Source: Hydrococcus rivularis NIES-593 | GTDB taxonomy: Bacteria; Cyanobacteriota; Cyanobacteriia; Cyanobacteriales; Microcystaceae | NCBI RefSeq assembly: GCF_001904635.1 | Contig: NZ_MRCB01000037.1 | Location: forward strand, 1-39,618 | Reading direction: 5' to 3' | Length of the DNA stretch: 39,618 nt | Made by a program: the position numbers and the translations under genes | Notes under the pieces: generated by a model | What the model was told of the DNA's origin: nothing | Database searches by the model: none | What the model saw: only the letters and a program-made list of their open reading frames with translations | Shown here: in pieces, positions 1-8,558 of the stretch | Layout of the letters: every line of letters begins with the position of its first letter | How positions within the stretch are numbered: the stretch's first letter is position 1

Positions 1-131
1 GGTTGTATGTACGTGGTTCTTTTTTGAGGCATTCCTCCAAAAATACACATCCTTATAGGCGTATTTTCCGTATTTACTTATCTTTACATAGTTTGTTTTT
101 TCTTGCCGACTTACTTAGATCTGCTACAAGC

Positions 132-893
132 CTAACTGTTTTTGGCTCGCAATCCTCCAAATAAGGCAATCTCAAAAACTTTCATAAAACAATCCACATC
201 GACAAAACCAATTTCTCTAAGCCACTGACACTGAGTTTCTACAAGGGTTAATATATTCGCAGTTTTATCGGAGCGATTATAGTATTGTCGAGCGATTTCT
301 TCTCTAGACTGCTGCGAACCTTGCTTTTGATGAAAAGAACAAAGTGCATCGACAAATAAGCGATCGAAACCCTCTTCTCCTAGTTTCGATTGAGAAGCAA
401 CATGTTCTAAATTTAGAAATACTCCACCCGGTTTGAGAATTTGATAAATCTCTTGATAAAGTTCTTTCTTTCTCTCATCGGATAAGTGATGAATGGCAAA
501 GCCAGAAACAATAACATCAAAAGGAGCTTCTTGAGTGACTGAATTAAGCCATTCTTTTTGACCAAAATTTTGAAGAATAAAAACAGAATTATTTTGCTCT
601 AATTTCAGACTATTTTTAGCTGCTGTTAGCATGTTTTCAGAAATATCCAAAAAACTGCCTTTAGCCTTGGGATAGTGTTGATAAATCGACCGACCCAAAA
701 TCCCGTTTCCACAGCCTAAATCTAAGAAATTTTCTACCTTGGTTTGAGTTAATTGAATAACCCGAAGGAGCATATCGATTTGCTCTGCTGCTAGAGGAAT
801 GGCTCCTCGCACTCCTTCTAAAAAAGCTTTTGATAGTTCGGCGTTCTTCCAGACTTCATAGTTTTTATCTTGAGAACTTGTTTGAGATTCCAT
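132..893 (-). CDS. class I SAM-dependent methyltransferase
   Basis: A 253-aa protein with a Rossmann-type methyltransferase core. Motif I reads FLDLGCGNG at about residues 56-64. It is followed by an acidic strand end (FLDISENML) that would hold the SAM ribose, and by the block FDVIVSGFAIHHLSDE with LKPGGVFLNLEHV, typical of the Methyltransf_25/Methyltransf_11 group. The substrate cannot be read from the sequence; this fold methylates small molecules, quinones, lipids or proteins. There is no signal peptide or membrane segment, so it is probably cytosolic. It lies 39 bp downstream of the 200-aa unknown gene on the same strand and may be co-transcribed with it. The ATG at 893 has only a weak AAGG-like site upstream. 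The fold is confident; a specific function is not offered. Confidence 0.88.
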   Translation of the reverse strand: MESQTSSQDKNYEVWKNAELSKAFLEGVRGAIPLAAEQIDMLLRVIQLTQTKVENFLDLGCGNGILGRSIYQHYPKAKGSFLDISENMLTAAKNSLKLEQNNSVFILQNFGQKEWLNSVTQEAPFDVIVSGFAIHHLSDERKKELYQEIYQILKPGGVFLNLEHVASQSKLGEEGFDRLFVDALCSFHQKQGSQQSREEIARQYYNRSDKTANILTLVETQCQWLREIGFVDVDCFMKVFEIALFGGLRAKNS

Positions 894-932
894 TTTTGAT
901 TTTTGCCTTTTACTCTTTACCTTTTTCCTTGT

Positions 933-1535
933 TTATGGTTCTGGAAACCGCCAATTATTACGATTCCATCGATCGATTCCTTGGATTTCAAATTCTAAAC
1001 CGTTCTCAAAGCGAACGATACAATTGGTATAACTCGAATCGCCATCAGAAACTTCAGAAATGTCGATTACCTGACAGGGAAACCACTCGTAACTAGCGGA
1101 ATCTTCTGGTTGAACCCACTCCCATAGAGCGTTGCAAACCTCAATGCGATCGCCAACTTTAAGCGTTTCGTCGGTTAGCTGTTGTTTGTATTTTGCTAGA
1201 TGAATCGGCTGCACTCGACTCAGCCAACCAAACCCATATTCGTCGCGGATAAATTGAACGGCGCCAGAATCGCGATTATTCAGCCAATCATTGAGTAAGG
1301 TAATTTTCCAGTCTTGATTTTGCTGTTGCCTATCTTGTATGAATTCTAATAAAGTCTGACGTTGTTCTAATGTTAATTCGTCGAGGGGGTTGTCCTCAAT
1401 ATTTGGCTGAGTTGTTAGTTTTTCGACAGTCACTTTGAGCAAAATTTCTTTTTGCCTGTCTGTCAGCGGCAAAAACGCTTGTTCGCATTGAAGAAATGCG
1501 GCTTTTAGTGCTGCCTCAATCTCAGCTTGGTTCAT
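933..1535 (-). CDS. conserved hypothetical protein with possible SH3-like C-terminal domain
   Basis: A 200-aa soluble protein that I do not recognise by name. The first ~105 residues are helical and rich in Gln, Glu and Leu (for example LTLEQRQTLLEFIQDRQQQ). The C-terminal ~70 residues look like a small beta barrel: LKVGDRIEVCNALWEW, then WFPCQVIDI, then TNCIVRFENGLEFEI. That spacing of charged turns and aromatic strands recalls SH3/Tudor/KOW-like folds, which is an inference from pattern only. There is no signal peptide. It starts at ATG 1535 with no clear Shine-Dalgarno site. The next gene downstream on the same strand is the SAM methyltransferase, 39 bp away. Confidence 0.7.
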   Translation of the reverse strand: MNQAEIEAALKAAFLQCEQAFLPLTDRQKEILLKVTVEKLTTQPNIEDNPLDELTLEQRQTLLEFIQDRQQQNQDWKITLLNDWLNNRDSGAVQFIRDEYGFGWLSRVQPIHLAKYKQQLTDETLKVGDRIEVCNALWEWVQPEDSASYEWFPCQVIDISEVSDGDSSYTNCIVRFENGLEFEIQGIDRWNRNNWRFPEP

Positions 1536-1696
1536 AGCTTTTTGGGCAAGCTAATTCTTAAGCGTGGGTTAGGCATTGCCATACCCCTCCAGGCGATCGT
1601 TCCGTCGCCAAGATCTCGAATAGCGGTACGACTTAACTTCATCGACGATTCGCGCTAAGCTGAAAGACGAACGAACGTTATCTAGTCTTACAGTCT

Positions 1697-2149
1697 ATGG
1701 GATTTCGCGCTTTAACTGTTATAGTTGTTTCTGGCTTGTTGTGGATTTTTAGTTGGATAGCAACTCCTGCCGCTTTAGCACTGACTCAAATTCAACTCTT
1801 CGATATCTCTTACACCGATTGTCCTCCCGAATTTGCTGAGGGAAACGTTACCAGTGGCGGATCGAGCAGCCCTGCCAATTGCTTTATGATAACGGGTAAA
1901 GCCAAGAATCCTTCTGGTAAAACCGTTTACGATGCAGATGTTTTCGGTCGCATCTACGATGCTAATGGCGAACCTGCTTTGCAAAACCGAGGCCGCATTG
2001 GATCGATACCTGAAGTTCCGCCCGGCATCAGTAATTTTGAAGTCAGAATTTCAGTTCCTGCTAATCAACCGACTCCTTTAAAGTTGGAACAGTTTAAAGC
2101 CTCTGGTTTTAGTGGCAGCGTCCGCCCCAATATTCAGCGATTTGACTAG
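1697..2149 (+). CDS. small exported protein, unknown function
   Basis: A 150-aa protein with a clear Sec signal peptide. The start MGFRA is followed by a hydrophobic core VIVVSGLLWIFSWIA and a likely cleavage site after TPAALA (about residue 28). The mature part is about 120 residues, beta-rich, with two cysteines (in TDCPPEF and PANCFMI) that could form a disulfide. Its middle, TGKAKNPSGKTVYDADVFGRIYDANGEP, resembles the FxLYD/DUF3426-like immunoglobulin-type folds of exported proteins, where a sentence such as 'new property of tissue X' appears as paired strands; this likeness is weak. It is probably periplasmic or in the thylakoid lumen. It converges on the yggT gene with only 3 bp between the two stop codons. 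No enzyme motif is visible. Confidence 0.72.
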   Translation: MGFRALTVIVVSGLLWIFSWIATPAALALTQIQLFDISYTDCPPEFAEGNVTSGGSSSPANCFMITGKAKNPSGKTVYDADVFGRIYDANGEPALQNRGRIGSIPEVPPGISNFEVRISVPANQPTPLKLEQFKASGFSGSVRPNIQRFD

Positions 2150-2152
2150 AAA

Positions 2153-2452
2153 TTAGCCGAAACTGTAGGCTCCTCGACTGACAACTTGCACTAGCAATTG
2201 CCCGACGACTTGTAAAACGATAATTGCCAACCACGGAGAAAAATCGATTCCGCCTAGCGGTGGAATCAGAGAACGGAAAAGATTGAGATAGGGGTCAGTA
2301 ATGGGACTTAGAAAAGATATGCCTTGATAAGCCCAACCTGCCGTTTGAAACCAAGTTAGCAGAATACGAATAAATATTAGTAACGTGTAGATCTGAATAA
2401 AGTTTAGGATAACGGTAGTTAAAAACATCAGTCCAAATTTTTCCTTATTCAA
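2153..2452 (-). CDS. YggT family membrane protein
   Basis: A 99-aa membrane protein with two hydrophobic segments (about residues 9-30 and 68-92). Between them is the family's typical loop: RILLTWFQTAGW, then FLSPITDPYLNLFRSLIPPLGGIDFSPWLAIIVL. This is the YggT/YlmG family. In cyanobacteria and chloroplasts YlmG homologues affect nucleoid distribution and division, and plant forms are linked to cytochrome assembly, but the bacterial biochemical role is not settled. Its length matches the family (about 90-100 aa). It is transcribed away from crtD and ends tail to tail with the exported 150-aa protein. Confidence 0.9.
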   Translation of the reverse strand: MNKEKFGLMFLTTVILNFIQIYTLLIFIRILLTWFQTAGWAYQGISFLSPITDPYLNLFRSLIPPLGGIDFSPWLAIIVLQVVGQLLVQVVSRGAYSFG

Positions 2453-2589
2453 TAGTTAAGGGTTTACAGATTATATTAACTTGACATCCTAGATTATTGA
2501 AGTCATGCCAAATTCAAAAATTCCTGCAACAAATTAATCCATAGGGGGATGGCAACGCCTTCTGTAGTACAAATCGATCGCAAATTTGG

Positions 2590-4140
2590 TTACGATCTCG
2601 CTTCAATTTGTTGTACGACTGTAAGGGCAGAATAACTGACTCCTGCCGTTCCTTCTCCTGGGTGGGTAGAATCGCCCGCTAACCAGAGGTTTTTAATTGG
2701 GGTACGAGTGGCAATACCAAAAGGACCAAAGGTAGAAATTCGCTGACCGACTCCGCCGACCATCCCTTTCTCTCGCGCCGTAAAGCGGGCAAAGGTTCTG
2801 GGGGTGGCAGCTTCTTGATGCACGATAGTTTCTGGGGTTAGATGAAAGTACTCTCCCAAACGCGCGATCGCTTCTTGGGTATATTGTTCTTTTAGAGCCT
2901 CATAATCTTCTTTTGTTCCCTGCCACCAGATCTGGGTATCCGTAAAAGACGAAGCAATAATTGTCGCTTTTCCTTCTGGTGCGCGTCCGTCTTCCGGTTT
3001 GCTGACCGAGACAAACAGCGAATTATTCTCGCCGATGGGTCCGTTGTAGTCGTAGAGAAACTGCAAGTGTGGCGGACAGCCTTCTGGAATGGCACTGCGA
3101 TCTACTCCTAGATAAACTACAAATGCTCCCGAAGCTTCGGGGAGTTTATCGACGCGACGCTTATACAAGGAAAAAGGATTTTTTAAACTATATTTCTGTT
3201 GTTTTGTCTCTTTATCTAACAGTTTCACAAGATTCTGGACTGTGACGTTAGCAACGATAATATCGGCTTCTTGTGTCCAGACTTGGTTGGTTTTGAGGTG
3301 GCGAACTTTTACGCCAGTAACCCGTCCGGATTCGGTGTAAATCTGTTCGACACTATGGCGCATAAATAATTTACCGCTGTATTTTTCTAGGGCTTCTACC
3401 AGGCGATCGCTTAATACTTGCATGCTACCTTGAAGGTGAAACAAGCCCTGGGGTTCCTGAGAAACTGCCAATGCCGTCGCTGCGTACAAGAGTGCCGTTT
3501 CATCCGCATCCACTTGGGAGTACAGCTTCAATTGCAAATCGAGAAATTTCTTGAGACGCTTATCTTTGTGCAACCCATACAACCGCAAGGCATCTCCCAC
3601 CGTCATTAGCGCAAACGGCACGGTCATTAACGTATCGAGTCGCACCGCCGAAAGCAACCGCCATAAATCCCAGAGATTGCGAGGCGGCAAAACGGGATCG
3701 CGGGATTGAAAGTTCCAACTTGCCCGAAATAATCTTGCCATTAACTGCCAGAAAGGTTCGCTTCCAGGAAACTGTCGCTGTCTTTCGGCATGCCACTTTT
3801 GAGGATCTCGCCAAACGTTAATCGGTTCTTTTTCTCCCGGTAAAAATACGGCACAAGCGGGATCGCAAGTAGTAGCGGCAGGCAATTCGACTCCCAGTTG
3901 TGCAAAAATCCGATGATGAATGCCACCTGGTTCTAATCCAGCTACCTGAGTTGCCCCGACATCGAACGTAAAACCGCGACGTTTGAAGGTAGAAGCGCAT
4001 CCCCCCGGCACAAAGGCTTGGTCGAAAATAGTGACTTTGTAGCCTCGACGGGCAAGCAGTGCGCCTGCGGTTAGTCCGCCAATGCCTGCACCGACGACAA
4101 TAACGCGGGTTTGTTCATGACTGCCTTGGCTGCTTGGCAT
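2590..4140 (-). CDS. crtD: carotenoid C-3',4' desaturase (CrtD type)
   Basis: A 516-aa FAD-dependent oxidoreductase of the phytoene desaturase/CrtH superfamily. The N-terminal dinucleotide-binding motif is GAGIGGLTAGALLARRGY (about residues 17-34), followed by the FAD-contact region PGGCASTFKRRGFTFDVGAT. The C-terminal FAD motif is LWLAGDSTHPGEGTAGVSYSA. The GATQVAGLEPGGIHHRIF stretch and the overall length point to the cyanobacterial CrtD clade, which introduces the 3',4' double bond during myxol (myxoxanthophyll) synthesis, rather than to CrtH or CrtP. That distinction rests on remembered family sequence and is the main uncertainty. The protein is probably membrane-associated. No other carotenoid gene is adjacent. 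Upstream of the start lies a repeat-rich spacer. Confidence 0.82.
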   Translation of the reverse strand: MPSSQGSHEQTRVIVVGAGIGGLTAGALLARRGYKVTIFDQAFVPGGCASTFKRRGFTFDVGATQVAGLEPGGIHHRIFAQLGVELPAATTCDPACAVFLPGEKEPINVWRDPQKWHAERQRQFPGSEPFWQLMARLFRASWNFQSRDPVLPPRNLWDLWRLLSAVRLDTLMTVPFALMTVGDALRLYGLHKDKRLKKFLDLQLKLYSQVDADETALLYAATALAVSQEPQGLFHLQGSMQVLSDRLVEALEKYSGKLFMRHSVEQIYTESGRVTGVKVRHLKTNQVWTQEADIIVANVTVQNLVKLLDKETKQQKYSLKNPFSLYKRRVDKLPEASGAFVVYLGVDRSAIPEGCPPHLQFLYDYNGPIGENNSLFVSVSKPEDGRAPEGKATIIASSFTDTQIWWQGTKEDYEALKEQYTQEAIARLGEYFHLTPETIVHQEAATPRTFARFTAREKGMVGGVGQRISTFGPFGIATRTPIKNLWLAGDSTHPGEGTAGVSYSALTVVQQIEARS

Positions 4141-4497
4141 TTTTATAATCTTAGCATTTCTTAATATTTCTTCTTATATGGTAACTAGCAAGGGGGAGCA
4201 GTATGAAAGAGCAGGGATATTTCATTATTTATCATTTTTCATTCATTAATGACAGAGATAGTCGATCGCCCTCACCCCCAACCCCACTCCCAATTTGGTA
4301 GTGGGGAGAGGAGTGTATATCATGACATGACTAATGAAAATTGGTATTAATTGCCGTAAGTCCCCACTGAATTCGTTACTCCGAATCAGTGATGGGATTG
4401 TTCTGGTGGGCGACAACAAAGGAGTCTCCGACCAATGTCAAATGTCATAAGGCGAGTACAGAAGCCCATACTGTACCGTCAGGTCAGTGCGGATAGT
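4141..4497. other. intergenic island with a dispersed repeat and a transposon-like tail
   Basis: These 357 bases between the crtD start and the DUF3370 stop hold no convincing gene. The first half carries copy 1 of a dispersed repeat (4241-4347). The second half (about 4370-4500) reads on the plus strand as an open frame ending in ...STEAHTVPSGQCG-stop at 4495, with a weak hairpin around 4466-4492. This resembles the 3' end of an IS200/IS605 tnpB unit. Both points are listed separately. Confidence 0.5.
4241..4347 (+). repeat. dispersed MITE-like repeat, copy 1
   Basis: This 107-bp stretch starts ATTCATTAATGACAG and ends TGAAAATTGGTAT. An inverted copy lies at 39448-39550. The first 34 bases are identical in the two copies and 44 of the first 45 match. 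The middle (CCCCAACCCC, then a loop, then GTGGGGAGAGGAG) differs slightly, and the last 13 bases match exactly. The C-rich and G-rich halves can pair into a hairpin. There is no coding content. Confidence 0.75.
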
Positions 4498-4501
4498 TCA
4501 C
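4376..4501 (+). mobile_element. possible IS200/IS605 (tnpB) right-end remnant
   Basis: The plus-strand frame from 4376 to 4495 has no stop and reads IRYSESVMGLFWWATTKE and onward to a C-terminus STEAHTVPSGQCG followed by TAG. It is followed by GGATAGTTCAC, and an imperfect hairpin (GTACC...GGTCAGTGCGG) lies over the frame's end. This resembles, from memory, cyanobacterial IS200/IS605 orfB tails, where the coding 3' end overlaps the right-end hairpin. No catalytic part of TnpB remains here. The identification is an inference and would be a short inactive relic. Confidence 0.35.
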
Positions 4502-5865
4502 TCAAGCGTCTTAATTGTCAAAACCTGTGGCGGCGTTGCATCGGGAGGATACAGAAAATCCACTTGCACTATACGCCAATCATTAGCAGGGATATCGACG
4601 GTAACTAACGGTTCTCCCTTTTGCCCTCGTCTTTGGACTAAATGAAAATAGCGAGTGCGGTATTCTCCACGGTCGTCTGTATAGCGAATCTTTACAGAAC
4701 CTCGAAAAAACACTTGCTGGGCGGGAGGTTCGAGAAAACGCAATCCTTCTTTCAATTGGTCTTGTTTAATCGGCGTTTGCACGGAGATGGCAACAGTTTG
4801 ACTTTCTTGTGTGGGGTTGCGCAGGGGTAAAGTCAGACTATATTGCACGCCGTAGTTTCCATGCGCCTCATAGGCTGTATCGGGATAGCGAACTAGCATG
4901 GGGGCACTCTGACTTTGATGGGTTCCCAATCGTCCGCCCTCTAGCGTACTCAACCCATAGGAAAAAGCTTCGCCTTGTGCCGGAATCGTGAGGTCTAAAG
5001 CAGCCGGATCGAGCAATCTCGCTTTCCAGATAGAACCTTGAGCAACTCCCGCCACCCGACCGTAGACAATATTGTCAGTCGTACCGGGAGCCGACGGAGC
5101 GCGATCGCGCGGAGTAGCTAATTCTCCCTTCTCCAGTAGATTTTCCCATTCTTTTAACGTCGGTTTTCTTTCTTTTCCTGCCGCGTCCACGGGGGCAAAC
5201 CTAGCCAGACTTGCTGCATAAATCTCACCATTACTCCGCAATCGCATGTAGGTAGAACGACCGTTTAATGGGGGGTCTAGCTCTCGTACCGGAATCGGTA
5301 AATTCATCAGCATCCGACTTTCTCCGGCAGGAATGACGATTTGATGCGGAAAAATTGCTTGATGGCGATTCCTCAGAATATCCCCCATAACTCGACTTCC
5401 AGGACCCGCATAAACCTTTCCTTCGGGATCTTCGACTTGAGGAGGTAACTCAACAAACGGAGCATCTGGCTGACTTAGGTGACTAGCTGCTTGCAAAATA
5501 TCGACCGTGACTGGTTTTTGAGTTGGATTGTGCAAAATTATCCCTAAGTATAGCGTCCGTAAATCTTCTGGGGTTGGCGCCTTAGCGACGTGATGGGCAA
5601 AAATATCGAAATATCCTTGAAAAGAAAAATTTAAATGGGCAGAGGGATTGGCTTTTCCCTGAGGCGGAAAAGTAGAGAGTAAAATCCCTTCATTGATTAT
5701 TAATTCTGGACTGTTGCTGTTAAAAACAGGAATTTTATTGAGCTGTCCCGGTAAGGGACGTACTTGTTGCAGCTGTACGATTTCCTGAGGTTGAGGGGCT
5801 GTTGTCGGAGGAACCTGGGCAAATATGAAGCTCGTATAAAGAAGGTTAGATAAAATGGAAAACAT
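4498..5865 (-). CDS. DUF3370 family exported protein
   Basis: A 455-aa protein with a short N-terminal signal sequence (MFSILSNLLYTSFIFAQ, cleavage likely near residue 16-17). The mature part is beta-rich without membrane segments. The block LPGQLNKIPVFNSNSPELI and later GPGSRVMGDILRNRHQ are, from memory, hallmarks of the cyanobacterial DUF3370 family, whose function is unknown. It is probably periplasmic or envelope-associated. I chose the ATG at 5865 over the TTG one codon upstream (5868). The TGA stop at 4498-4500 overlaps the end of the possible transposon tail, so the last few residues could have been changed by an insertion there. It is transcribed divergently from groES. Confidence 0.8.
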   Translation of the reverse strand: MFSILSNLLYTSFIFAQVPPTTAPQPQEIVQLQQVRPLPGQLNKIPVFNSNSPELIINEGILLSTFPPQGKANPSAHLNFSFQGYFDIFAHHVAKAPTPEDLRTLYLGIILHNPTQKPVTVDILQAASHLSQPDAPFVELPPQVEDPEGKVYAGPGSRVMGDILRNRHQAIFPHQIVIPAGESRMLMNLPIPVRELDPPLNGRSTYMRLRSNGEIYAASLARFAPVDAAGKERKPTLKEWENLLEKGELATPRDRAPSAPGTTDNIVYGRVAGVAQGSIWKARLLDPAALDLTIPAQGEAFSYGLSTLEGGRLGTHQSQSAPMLVRYPDTAYEAHGNYGVQYSLTLPLRNPTQESQTVAISVQTPIKQDQLKEGLRFLEPPAQQVFFRGSVKIRYTDDRGEYRTRYFHLVQRRGQKGEPLVTVDIPANDWRIVQVDFLYPPDATPPQVLTIKTLE

Positions 5866-5958
5866 CAATTTTCGTCTCTACTTTTAGCCGGTAACCCAAA
5901 AAACATCTAGCTTAATAGTTTAGGCGGCAGAGAGTCAAAACGAAGCGATTGTGCCCGA

Positions 5959-5986
5959 TTGACACGTCGGTCTTTTATTTTGTTAT
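5959..5986 (+). promoter_or_regulatory. putative sigma-70 type promoter for groESL
   Basis: A perfect -35 hexamer TTGACA lies at 5959-5964 and a -10-like TGTTAT at 5981-5986, with 16 bp between. It sits about 70 bp upstream of the CIRCE operator, so the operator would fall in the transcribed leader. A second, closer promoter is possible. Confidence 0.45.
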
Positions 5987-6057
5987 CTCTATTGCCACTG
6001 AAGTTCGGAAACCCGTACTCAAGCAGGAGTTGCCACGAGCTATCCTGTTTCGCTAAA

Positions 6058-6084
6058 TTAGCACTCGGAAGGTGAGAGTGCTAA
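6058..6084 (+). promoter_or_regulatory. CIRCE operator (HrcA binding site)
   Basis: The inverted repeat TTAGCACTC, nine bases, GAGTGCTAA is a perfect match to the CIRCE consensus. It lies 48 bp upstream of the groES start. HrcA binds it and represses groESL; heat relieves the repression. In cyanobacteria groESL genes are known HrcA/CIRCE targets. Confidence 0.97.
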
Positions 6085-6132
6085 ATCATGAAATATAGCA
6101 CCGACCAATTCTAGTAATTTGGAGGATTTTCC

Positions 6133-6444
6133 ATGGCAGCAATTAGCATTAGCGTATCGACAGTTAAACCATTGGGCGATCGCGTTTTCGTAAAAGTTAG
6201 CCCATCTGAAGAAAAAACCGCTGGCGGAATTCTCCTACCCGACACGGCTAAGGAGAAGCCCCAAATTGGTGAAGTCGTTGCTGTCGGTCCCGGCAAGCGC
6301 AACGACGATGGCAGTCGTTCCGAGCCAGAAGTGAAAGTTGGAGACAAAGTTCTCTACTCTAAGTATGCTGGCACCGATGTGAAACTCGGCGGCGAAGACT
6401 ACGTTTTGCTGTCCGAAAAAGATATTTTAGCGATCGTCTCCTAA
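6133..6444 (+). CDS. groES: co-chaperonin GroES (Cpn10)
   Basis: A 103-aa co-chaperonin that caps GroEL and closes the folding chamber. Visible hallmarks are [25 protein letters not shown], with the mobile loop around [19 protein letters not shown], then [11 protein letters not shown] and the C-terminal [16 protein letters not shown] strong Shine-Dalgarno GGAGGA at 6121-6126 sits six bases before the ATG at 6133. It is the first gene of a two-gene operon with groEL, 81 bp upstream of it, and is controlled by the CIRCE element. The length is normal for cyanobacterial GroES. Confidence 0.98.
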   Translation: MAAISISVSTVKPLGDRVFVKVSPSEEKTAGGILLPDTAKEKPQIGEVVAVGPGKRNDDGSRSEPEVKVGDKVLYSKYAGTDVKLGGEDYVLLSEKDILAIVS

Positions 6445-6525
6445 CTACTACTGAATTTTAATAGCTCACTAACTACCACTACTTACAACAAAGTTCGCTA
6501 AATCTACTTGCAAGAGGCATAACTT

Positions 6526-8160
6526 ATGGCTAAATCCATCATCTACAATGACGAAGCTCGTCGCGCTCTTGAGCGAGGAATTGATATCCTAGCTGAAGCC
6601 GTTGCCGTTACCCTCGGTCCCAAGGGACGCAACGTCGTCTTAGAGAAGAAATTCGGCGCTCCCCAGATCGTCAACGATGGGATTACCATCGCTAAAGAAA
6701 TCGAACTCGAAGACCACATCGAAAACACAGGCGTTTCTTTGATTCGTCAGGCAGCCTCCAAAACTAACGACGTAGCTGGGGACGGAACTACAACCGCTAC
6801 CGTACTCGCTCACGCCATGGTTAAAGAAGGCTTGCGCAACGTCGCTGCTGGCGCTAACCCCATCGCTATCAAGCGCGGGATTGAAAAAGCGACAGAATTT
6901 CTTGTAGAAAGAATTGCCGAACACGCTATACCAGTAGAAGATTCTAAAGCGATCGCTCAAGTTGCTTCTATCTCTGCTGGTAACGACGAAGAAGTTGGTC
7001 AGATGATTGCCAGTGCCATGGACAAAGTGGGCAAAGAAGGTGTCATCTCTCTTGAAGAAGGTAAGTCTATGACTACCGAACTGGAAATCACCGAGGGGAT
7101 GCGCTTCGATAAGGGCTATATCTCTCCCTACTTCGTCACCGATACCGAGCGCATGGAAGCGGTAATGGACGAGCCTCTGATCTTAATTACCGACAAGAAA
7201 ATTGCCCTCGTTCAAGACCTCGTTCCCGTACTCGAACAAGTTGCCCGTCAAGGCAAACCTTTACTGATTATTGCTGAGGATATCGAAAAAGAAGCCCTCG
7301 CTACCCTGGTCGTCAACCGCCTGCGCGGAGTCCTAAATGTTGCTGCTGTTAAGGCTCCGGGCTTTGGCGATCGCCGCAAGCAAATGCTTGAAGACATCGC
7401 CATTCTCACTGGCGGTCAAGTCATTAGCGAAGATGCGGGTCTAAAACTAGAAAACACCAAGGTTGAGATGCTCGGCAAAGCTCGCCGCGTCACCATCACC
7501 AAAGACAACACCACCATCGTTGCTGAAGGTAATGAAAAAGCCGTTAAGGCTCGCTGCGAGCAAATTCGCCGTCAAATCGAAGAGACAGAATCCTCCTACG
7601 ATAAAGAGAAACTGCAAGAGCGTCTGGCTAAGCTGGCTGGCGGCGTAGCCGTAATCAAAGTCGGTGCAGCTACCGAAACCGAAATGAAAGACAAGAAGCT
7701 GCGCCTGGAAGACGCGATTAACGCGACCAAGGCAGCCGTTGAAGAAGGGATCGTTCCTGGCGGCGGCACTACTCTGGCGCATCTCACTCCCCAACTCGAA
7801 GAGTGGGCAACCAAGAACCTCGCTAATGAAGAATTAACGGGTGCTATGATCGTTGCTCGCGCTCTCTCCGCTCCTCTAAAACGCATTGCTGAAAATGCAG
7901 GTCAAAATGGTGCGGTAATTGCCGAGCGCGTTAAAGAGAAAGAGTTCAACGTCGGCTTCGATGCTGCTAAAGGCATGTTTGTCGATATGTTTGAAGCTGG
8001 TATCGTCGATCCCGCCAAAGTCACTCGCTCTGCTATGCAAAATGCTGCTTCTATTGCAGGCATGGTGCTGACCACCGAGTGCATCGTCGTCGATAAGCCC
8101 GAAAAGGATAAAGCTCCTGCTGGTGCTGGCGCTGCTGGCGGTGGCGACTTCGATTACTAA
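6526..8160 (+). CDS. groEL: chaperonin GroEL (GroEL1, operon copy)
   Basis: A 544-aa 60-kDa chaperonin that folds proteins in a double heptameric ring driven by ATP. The ATP site includes [13 protein letters not shown] (about residues 29-41) and [12 protein letters not shown] (about 84-95). Apical-domain and hinge segments are complete, and [13 protein letters not shown] and [13 protein letters not shown] are present near residues 370-415. The C-terminus is GGGDFDY, not the GGM-rich tail of enterobacterial GroEL; this type of end is common in the groES-linked GroEL1 of cyanobacteria. AAGAGG at about 6512-6517 serves as the ribosome binding site. A second groEL usually exists elsewhere in cyanobacterial genomes; it is not in this window. 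Confidence 0.98.
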   Translation: MAKSIIYNDEARRALERGIDILAEAVAVTLGPKGRNVVLEKKFGAPQIVNDGITIAKEIELEDHIENTGVSLIRQAASKTNDVAGDGTTTATVLAHAMVKEGLRNVAAGANPIAIKRGIEKATEFLVERIAEHAIPVEDSKAIAQVASISAGNDEEVGQMIASAMDKVGKEGVISLEEGKSMTTELEITEGMRFDKGYISPYFVTDTERMEAVMDEPLILITDKKIALVQDLVPVLEQVARQGKPLLIIAEDIEKEALATLVVNRLRGVLNVAAVKAPGFGDRRKQMLEDIAILTGGQVISEDAGLKLENTKVEMLGKARRVTITKDNTTIVAEGNEKAVKARCEQIRRQIEETESSYDKEKLQERLAKLAGGVAVIKVGAATETEMKDKKLRLEDAINATKAAVEEGIVPGGGTTLAHLTPQLEEWATKNLANEELTGAMIVARALSAPLKRIAENAGQNGAVIAERVKEKEFNVGFDAAKGMFVDMFEAGIVDPAKVTRSAMQNAASIAGMVLTTECIVVDKPEKDKAPAGAGAAGGGDFDY

Positions 8161-8211
8161 TCTTTTGGCTTAGCAGGCAGTGCCTGCTAGGCAACCGATC
8201 TTCTCTAATTG

Positions 8212-8254
8212 CAATCCCCTTTCCTGAGTTCTCTGAGGAAGGGGATTGTTTTAT
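8212..8254 (+). terminator. Rho-independent terminator of groESL
   Basis: A long stem (CAATCCCCTTTCCT pairing with AGGAAGGGGATTG, one bulged T, ten-base loop) is followed by TTTTAT. A smaller hairpin (AGCAGG...CCTGCT) lies just before it at 8172-8188. Confidence 0.88.
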
Positions 8255-8335
8255 CTTAATATCGGTTCAGTTCCCCAAATCGGTACACCAAAGTTTAGTA
8301 AATTCACTTGGTTCGGAATTCAAGAAATCCAAAAA

Positions 8336-8556
8336 CTAAGTACAAACATCTGAAACGTCAGGAAAAATTGCTAATAACTCCAAATATTGCGGATTAGTCG
8401 ATAGATTTTAGTTCTTACCGAATCGTCAAAATCAGGCGCTTGGGAATAAGCTTTCTCGACCAATTGTTCGATCCATAATTCTACATCTTGTTTGTTGCGA
8501 TCGCTATTTCTGAGATCGGCTGAAATAGCTAGCCTAGAAGAAATTATAATTAGCAA
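8336..8556 (-). pseudogene. frameshifted remnant of a small unknown gene
   Basis: A minus-strand frame of 61 codons runs from a TTG at 8556 to a stop at 8371 (SADLRNSDRNKQDVELWIEQ ... VRTKIYRLIRNIWSY). A one-base shift near ATCCGCAATA (about 8385-8395) continues it as PQYLELLAIFPDVSDVCT to a TAG at 8336. The joined product reads much more like real protein than the frame-1 end does. The start is poor and only two bases from the divergent ABC-transporter start, so an intact regulated gene is unlikely. I do not recognise the family. A short real gene or chance coding likeness cannot be excluded. Confidence 0.35.
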
Positions 8557-8558
8557 TT

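Noticed and set aside
1-131. Possible gene end at the left window edge
   Set aside because: No frame with protein-like character; AT-rich spacer only.
7447-7794. Minus-strand frame of 115 codons inside groEL
   Set aside because: Shadow of a highly conserved gene.
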